Shown here: positions 59,818-64,000 of the stretch, piece after piece | Layout of the letters: every line of letters begins with the position of its first letter | Numbering within the stretch: position 1 is the stretch's first letter | Source: an uncultured Pirellulaceae bacterium | GTDB lineage: Bacteria > Planctomycetota > Planctomycetia > Pirellulales > Pirellulaceae | Assembly: GCA_937929805.1 (NCBI GenBank) | Contig: CALFUT010000024.1 | Span: forward strand, 1-64,000 | Direction: 5' to 3' | DNA length: 64,000 nucleotides | Notes under the pieces: model-generated | What the model saw: the letters and a program-made list of their open reading frames with translations, nothing else | Database searches by the model: none | Told to the model about the DNA's origin: nothing | Position numbers and translations under genes: made by a program

Positions 59818-61623
59818 ATGTCGCTAGTTACGATCGAAAATGTCTCGATCGGGTTCCGAGGCCCGCTTTTACTCGACTCCGTCAACTGTCAGATCGAACC
59901 CGGCCAGCGAATCGGTCTGCTGGGGCGCAACGGGGTCGGTAAAACGACGCTGATGAAAATGTTGATCGGCGTGCAATCCCCTGACGCGGGCGAGATCAAG
60001 GTTTCGCCCGGGACCAATATCCAAATTTTGTCTCAGGACGTTCCGCACGATCTTGAGTCGGATGTCATGTCCGTGGTGATGTCCGGCTTGCCTGAAGAGG
60101 TCGATGGGATCGAGCAAGAATGGTGGGAGCGGCAGAACGCGGCGGAGCAGATCTTGTCTCGGATGCAGCTTGATGGTGAGGCTCGGTTCGAGAAAATGTC
60201 GTCGGGAATGAAACGTCGAGTCCTTCTGGCCAAAGCGTTGGCGTCCAAGCCCGATCTGCTGCTGCTGGACGAACCCACCAACCACTTGGACATTGAAGCG
60301 ATCGACTGGCTGGAGCAATTTTTACTCAAGTCGCGTACTTCTTTGTTGTTCGTGACGCACGACCGAATGTTCTTACAGAAGTTGGCCAATCGAATTCTTG
60401 AGATCGACCGTGGGCGAATCTTTGATTGGTCCTGCGATTATCAAACCTTCCTAAAAAGAAAAGAACAGGCGCTTGCGTCCGAAGAGAAACAAAACGCCCT
60501 TTTCGATAAACGTTTGGCCGAAGAAGAAGTTTGGATCCGCAAGGGCATCAAGGCCCGACGGACACGCAATGAAGGCCGCGTCCGAGCGTTGAAAAAAATG
60601 CGGGATGAGTACAGCGACCGGCGTAAGCAGATGGGCACTTCGCGGCTGCAGATCCAAGAGGCTCAAAAGAGCGGCAACTTGGTGATTCGCCTTGAGGACG
60701 CGGCGTTCGAGTACCCCGACCACAAAATCTTTGATGACTTTTCGCTGACGATCATGCGTGGCGACAAGGTCGGCATCATCGGTCGCAACGGAGCCGGGAA
60801 ATCGACATTGCTCAAAGTCTTGCTGGGGAAGTTGGAGCCGACATCCGGGAACGTGAAACGCGGTACGAATTTGGACATCGCGTATTTTGACCAGCTGCGT
60901 GATCAACTGGACGAAAACGAAACGGTTCAAGAGGCAGTGGGCGAAGGTAGTGACTCGATCCTGATCAATGGCACCAAGAAGCACGTGTTGGGCTATCTGC
61001 AGGATTTCTTGTTCGCTCCCGATAGAGCACGCACGCAAATCAAGTTCCTTTCCGGCGGCGAGCGCAACCGTATCTTGTTGGCGAAACTATTTGCCAAGCC
61101 TACCAATTTGATCGTACTCGACGAACCAACCAACGATTTGGACGCCGAAACGTTGGAGTTGTTAGAAGAGAAATTGATCGAGTTTGGCGGCACGGTTCTA
61201 TTGGTCAGTCACGATCGAGCCTTTCTGAACAACGTGGTGACCGGCACGGTGGTGTTTGAGGAGGATGGACTGCACGAGTACGTCGGCGGCTTCGACGATT
61301 GGCAGCGGCAGAAAGCGACGAAGTTGGCCGCGAGCGAAACGGTTGAGAAGAAGTCGAAGAAGAAACCCGAGTCGAAAAACGGCACCTCGGCAACCGGTCG
61401 GAAATTGAAGTACAAAGAGAAGCAGGAACTGGAGAAGTTGCCCGGAAAGATTGAATCGCTTGAGGGCGAGATCGCCGAGTTCCACGAAACGATGGCTCAG
61501 CCTGATTTCTACCAACAGTCGGGCGAAGCGATCGCGTCGGCTCAGGCGAAAGTGAACGAGCTGCAATCCAATCTCGATCAGATGTACGCCCGTTGGGAAG
61601 AGTTAGAATCACTCGCCGGGTAG
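59818..61623 (+). CDS. ABC-F family ATPase, Uup-like
   Basis: The 601 residues form two ABC domains in one chain: Walker A GLLGRNGVGKTTL and GIIGRNGAGKSTL, signatures MSSGMKRRVLLAKAL and LSGGERNRILLAKLF, and Walker B LLLLDEPTNHLDIEA and LIVLDEPTNDLDAET. A linker with helices (RRTRNEGRVRALKKMRDEYS) and a C-terminal coiled coil (KEKQELEKLPGKIESLEGEI) follow, the latter as in Uup. There are no membrane segments. ABC-F proteins act on the ribosome; Uup-type members also affect DNA replication or transposon excision. The ATG at 59818 is chosen; the frame reaches into the repeat upstream. Confidence 0.92.
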   Translation: MSLVTIENVSIGFRGPLLLDSVNCQIEPGQRIGLLGRNGVGKTTLMKMLIGVQSPDAGEIKVSPGTNIQILSQDVPHDLESDVMSVVMSGLPEEVDGIEQEWWERQNAAEQILSRMQLDGEARFEKMSSGMKRRVLLAKALASKPDLLLLDEPTNHLDIEAIDWLEQFLLKSRTSLLFVTHDRMFLQKLANRILEIDRGRIFDWSCDYQTFLKRKEQALASEEKQNALFDKRLAEEEVWIRKGIKARRTRNEGRVRALKKMRDEYSDRRKQMGTSRLQIQEAQKSGNLVIRLEDAAFEYPDHKIFDDFSLTIMRGDKVGIIGRNGAGKSTLLKVLLGKLEPTSGNVKRGTNLDIAYFDQLRDQLDENETVQEAVGEGSDSILINGTKKHVLGYLQDFLFAPDRARTQIKFLSGGERNRILLAKLFAKPTNLIVLDEPTNDLDAETLELLEEKLIEFGGTVLLVSHDRAFLNNVVTGTVVFEEDGLHEYVGGFDDWQRQKATKLAASETVEKKSKKKPESKNGTSATGRKLKYKEKQELEKLPGKIESLEGEIAEFHETMAQPDFYQQSGEAIASAQAKVNELQSNLDQMYARWEELESLAG

Positions 61624-61664
61624 GAACGCAATCGACAGCGGTACGGAGCGGATAGAAGAACCAA

Positions 61665-61772
61665 GCTTTGTCCCAAAACCGTAGCCGGACTCGCCAGAGT
61701 TCGGTGGATTTCCCGAAGTCTGGCGACTCCGGCTACACAAATGTTCCCGAAACTTGACTTTTGGGACAAAGC
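61665..61772. mobile_element. Nested inverted-repeat element, about 108 bp
   Basis: Outer arms GCTTTGTCCCAAAA (61665-61678) and TTTTGGGACAAAGC (61759-61772) enclose inner arms GTAGCCGGACTCGCCAGAGT plus TCGG (61681-61704) and CCGAAGTCTGGCGACTCCGG plus CTAC (61713-61736). The inner stem is 24 bases with few mismatches. It has no coding capacity and lies just after the ABC-F stop. Confidence 0.75.
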
Positions 61773-61784
61773 CTAGTTTTGACA

Positions 61785-61849
61785 GGAGGTACATGATCAA
61801 CAGGATCTTGGCGCTCATCCTGTCGATTATGTTCATCCTGTCAAAAAAG
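61785..61849. repeat. ACAGGATGAACATGATC-type hairpin repeat, copy 3
   Basis: TTGACAGGAGGTACATGATC ... CAACAGGATC pairs with GATCCTG-like ATCCTGTCGATTATGTTCATCCTGTCAA. It is a long stem-loop followed by six A, and preceded by TTTT on the left, so it could terminate transcripts from either side. It is related to the copies at 3497 and 3718. Confidence 0.7.
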
Positions 61850-61887
61850 ACGTGCGGCGGCCGCGATCAGAAGAAAACGAAAACCAA

Positions 61888-62169
61888 CTACGTCACTTCG
61901 TCATCCACCTTCGTCGGTTCCCCCGGGCGGCTGAAGACGAATCGGATGAACTTGCCCGACAGTTCCGGCAGTTGATTGCGTAGGGCATACAGCACCCCGC
62001 CGACGACAAGTAAGAACACGATGAACCAGAACATGGAACCAAACAGAAAATTGATCCAGCTGATCAGAATGGTGACCACCTGAATCGCCGCCGCGACCAG
62101 CAATAAGTTGACCTTCTGTTCTACGGAAAGCAATCGGCTTTCGACCGGATCGTACTGTGAGTCGCTCAT
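61888..62169 (-). CDS. Small membrane protein in the kinase operon
   Basis: This 93-residue protein has a charged N-terminus (MSDSQYDPVESRLLSVEQKV) and two hydrophobic helices (NLLLVAAAIQVVTILISWI and MFWFIVFLLVVGGVLYALR). The cytoplasmic C-terminus ends RPGEPTKVDDEVT. Its ATG overlaps the kinase stop (ATGA at 62166-62169), so it is co-translated with the kinase. I do not recognise a family. It may anchor or be a target of the kinase; this is only inference from the operon. Confidence 0.7.
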   Translation of the reverse strand: MSDSQYDPVESRLLSVEQKVNLLLVAAAIQVVTILISWINFLFGSMFWFIVFLLVVGGVLYALRNQLPELSGKFIRFVFSRPGEPTKVDDEVT

Positions 62170-63104
62170 AAACTGCCTCTTAACAACGCATTGTTTCGGT
62201 ATTCGTTGATGACGTCCATCATCGTTCGCATCGACTGAAATCGATCACTGGGATTACGAGCCATCGCCTTCAGGCAAATCCGCTCAAGTTCCTGCGGGAT
62301 AAATCGGTGTGGAGCCGCCTCGCTAGGTTTTATCGGCTCTTTGGATGTAATATTCGCGAAAGTTTCCCGAATATTGGCTCCACGAAAGGGTTCCCGCTGG
62401 GCCATCATTTCGTACATCACGACCCCCAGACTGTAAACATCCGTCCGTTCGTCCACCATCCGGCGGCCATCGACCTGTTCGGGCGACATGTATAACGGTG
62501 TTCCAGTCCGTTCCTCAGGCGTGTCATCGCCCACTTCGTTAGGCATGCCCCAGACCTTCGCACTGCCCCAATCGATCAACGTGACCTCGCCAAATCGGCC
62601 AACGATAATGTTCTCAGGCTTGACGTCTCGATGGATCACGCCCGAAGCATGAGCGTACGCCAGCGCGTCGCCAACCTGAGTCAAAATGCTCAACAATCGA
62701 TTCAAGTCAAACTCTTTTTCGGCGGTCGGTTCACGTTTGGCCAGCGAGACGATGATGTCGAACAGCGTGTGCCCCAGAATCCGCTTCATCGAAAAGTACC
62801 AGTGCCCTTTGTCGTCTTGGCCAAGCTCGTACATTGGCACGGTTGCCGGATGAGAAAGTTGGGCGGTAATTTTTGCCTCGCGGATTAGGCGACGCAATTC
62901 CACTCGGTCTTCATGAAACTCCGGACGAAGCATTTTTAGTACCACCTGCCGGCCAAGGTTCGTGTCCTTGCACGTGAACAGCTGGCCCTTTCCACCAGCC
63001 TTAAGCGGCGTGATGCGCGTGTATTTTTGAAACGAGTTGCTGATCGTTTCCGGTAGTTGCCCCTCGACATCGGCCACAAACACCATCGGAATTCGGTCGC
63101 TCAT
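62166..63104 (-). CDS. Serine/threonine protein kinase (Hanks type)
   Basis: This 312-residue kinase has a Gly-loop variant AGGKGQLF, catalytic Lys57 in VVLKML, a helix-C Glu in LIREAKIT, HRDVKPENI (158-165, catalytic D160), the metal loop DWGSAK (178-183, DWG not DFG), the activation segment with TGTPLYMSPEQV, and DVYSLGVVMYEMM. It has no transmembrane segment or C-terminal sensor domain of its own. It follows the TPR/GYF_2 protein with four bases between them and overlaps the small membrane protein gene. Upstream stimulus and targets are unknown. Confidence 0.92.
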   Translation of the reverse strand: MSDRIPMVFVADVEGQLPETISNSFQKYTRITPLKAGGKGQLFTCKDTNLGRQVVLKMLRPEFHEDRVELRRLIREAKITAQLSHPATVPMYELGQDDKGHWYFSMKRILGHTLFDIIVSLAKREPTAEKEFDLNRLLSILTQVGDALAYAHASGVIHRDVKPENIIVGRFGEVTLIDWGSAKVWGMPNEVGDDTPEERTGTPLYMSPEQVDGRRMVDERTDVYSLGVVMYEMMAQREPFRGANIRETFANITSKEPIKPSEAAPHRFIPQELERICLKAMARNPSDRFQSMRTMMDVINEYRNNALLRGSL

Positions 63105-63108
63105 TGGC

Positions 63109-64000
63109 CTAATCCTTCAGCTCTGGAAATTCGGATCGAGGCTTGCTGCTAAGGTTGGAAAACAGCTTGTCTAGCCGTCGCCAGCGATTCCAGTCAGAAC
63201 GAAGCAGGCGGGTTTCAGCCGCCAATCGCCCCTCGCGAATCCAGAGTAACATGATGTCGTATCTAACGGGGCCGAACTCTCGGTCTGATCCGATGTTAAC
63301 AATCCATTGGTCATGCGGCGCCGGTTGTTCCCAGGACGTTTCAGGAAGCCAGTTCGGCACGATCGTGCTGATGATTGGCGGCCGAGTCGGTCGGATCAAC
63401 GTTGTGGGCGGCTTGAGCTCATCGGGGCGAGGCTGTTTTCGATTTTCAATCCATGAAATGAATGACTTAATGTCGACGTCGCCGCGGTAGCCCTTTTCCA
63501 CCAGTGTTTGGAAATCGTGAAATGCAGTATCAAACTCGTCCAATTGGGCACATGCCATCGCCCGAGCCAGAACGGCTTGGGTTTTTTGCTGAGGATGTTC
63601 GTTCAATAGATCGATGACGGCACTGAAATCGGTGGCTGCCGGTGCGAGGCGCCCGGTCGCTTGAAACAAACGGCCACGAGCAAAAACGATTTGCGCAAGG
63701 TCCTGAGGCTTCGGGAACCGGTGCATGGCCTTGGTTAGGCAGATCAGGCCATCTTGGTGTTGGTTATTGGTTGCAAGGGCCTTCGCCATTCCTGTCCACG
63801 CTGCAATCGAAAGAGGATTCGCTCCAAGAACTTTCCCAAAATCTTCGATCGCCTGATTAGGGAGTCCCATCCGCATCGCCAACTGAGCCCGCCGTTGCAG
63901 CACGCTGACTTGATTCTGATCCAGTTCCAACGACCGAGTCAAATCCCGCATGGCTCCATCCAAGCGATCGTTGGCCTCGAACACAATCGCTCGGTCTAGG
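63109..64000 (-). CDS. TPR protein with C-terminal GYF_2 (DUF4339) domain (partial, N-terminus off the window)
   Basis: The frame is open to the right edge (LDRAIVFEANDRLDGAMRDL), so the N-terminus is missing. At least 297 residues are seen. Several TPR-like helical pairs occupy the first two thirds (LELDQNQVSVLQRRAQLAM, QAIEDFGKVLGANPLSIAAW, LARAMACAQLDEFDTAFHDF). A Pro/Thr linker then leads to a GYF_2 domain (PHDQWIVNIGSDREFGPVRY ... LLWIREGRLAAETRLLRSDW). This pairs a protein-interaction scaffold with a kinase four bases downstream, suggesting a signalling complex. GTG 63984 is only an internal possible start. Confidence 0.75.
   Translation of the reverse strand, partial: LDRAIVFEANDRLDGAMRDLTRSLELDQNQVSVLQRRAQLAMRMGLPNQAIEDFGKVLGANPLSIAAWTGMAKALATNNQHQDGLICLTKAMHRFPKPQDLAQIVFARGRLFQATGRLAPAATDFSAVIDLLNEHPQQKTQAVLARAMACAQLDEFDTAFHDFQTLVEKGYRGDVDIKSFISWIENRKQPRPDELKPPTTLIRPTRPPIISTIVPNWLPETSWEQPAPHDQWIVNIGSDREFGPVRYDIMLLWIREGRLAAETRLLRSDWNRWRRLDKLFSNLSSKPRSEFPELKD

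Overview
The window looks like chromosomal DNA of a planctomycete of the Pirellulales (Rhodopirellula-like). The evidence is two DUF1559 proteins with prepilin-type N-termini, a BBP7-like outer-membrane beta-barrel protein, a Ser/Thr kinase with DWG in place of DFG, a TPR/GYF_2 protein, a Minf_1886 family protein, loosely packed genes on both strands, and intergenic DNA rich in short dispersed repeats. I see no rRNA, tRNA, CRISPR array, intact insertion sequence or prophage. The identification rests on gene families recognised by eye, not on a database search.

Layout. 1-3.5 kb: a partial GxxExxY gene beside a symmetric 10-bp-phased repeat array, then a class III aminotransferase coupled to a condensation-type acyltransferase. 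3.8-10.8 kb: a secreted M1 metallopeptidase, a small lipoprotein, two divergent DUF1559 genes and a second lipoprotein. 11.3-15.7 kb: aceE and aceF of pyruvate dehydrogenase. 16-24.9 kb: BBP7 porin-like protein, RlmM-like rRNA methylase, a coiled-coil membrane protein, an ABC importer pair, a Minf_1886/P-loop ATPase pair and RicT-like PSP1 protein. 24.9-33.5 kb: SEC-C/TPR protein, OleC-like ligase, a membrane protein, aspS, miaA and a zinc-ribbon protein. 34.5-44.4 kb: acnB, a 165-bp tandem array, M42 and S41 peptidases, a receiver-like protein, an HTH-PTS IIA fusion and a degenerate MurE-like ligase. 44.9-53.7 kb: a candidate structured RNA, ftsH, dxr-rseP, a DUF3127 protein and purH. 54-64 kb: hypotheticals, a secreted repeat protein, rpoN, ybaB-recR, an ABC-F ATPase and a three-gene kinase operon cut by the window edge.

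Most genes are housekeeping: central carbon metabolism (PDH E1/E2, aconitase B), translation (AspRS, MiaA, RlmM, ABC-F), isoprenoid and purine synthesis, membrane proteolysis (FtsH, RseP, S41), recombination (YbaB-RecR) and sigma-54. The unusual content is mainly between genes. At least five families of small palindromic elements (about 55-135 bp) recur within this one window, sometimes touching stop codons or lying in 5' regions, and some have expanded into tandem arrays. Other points of interest are a structured-RNA candidate with its own promoter and terminator near 45 kb, a Mur ligase paralogue without the expected catalytic lysine, a DUF3127 protein with an SSB-like tip, and the helically phased palindrome next to the GxxExxY gene.
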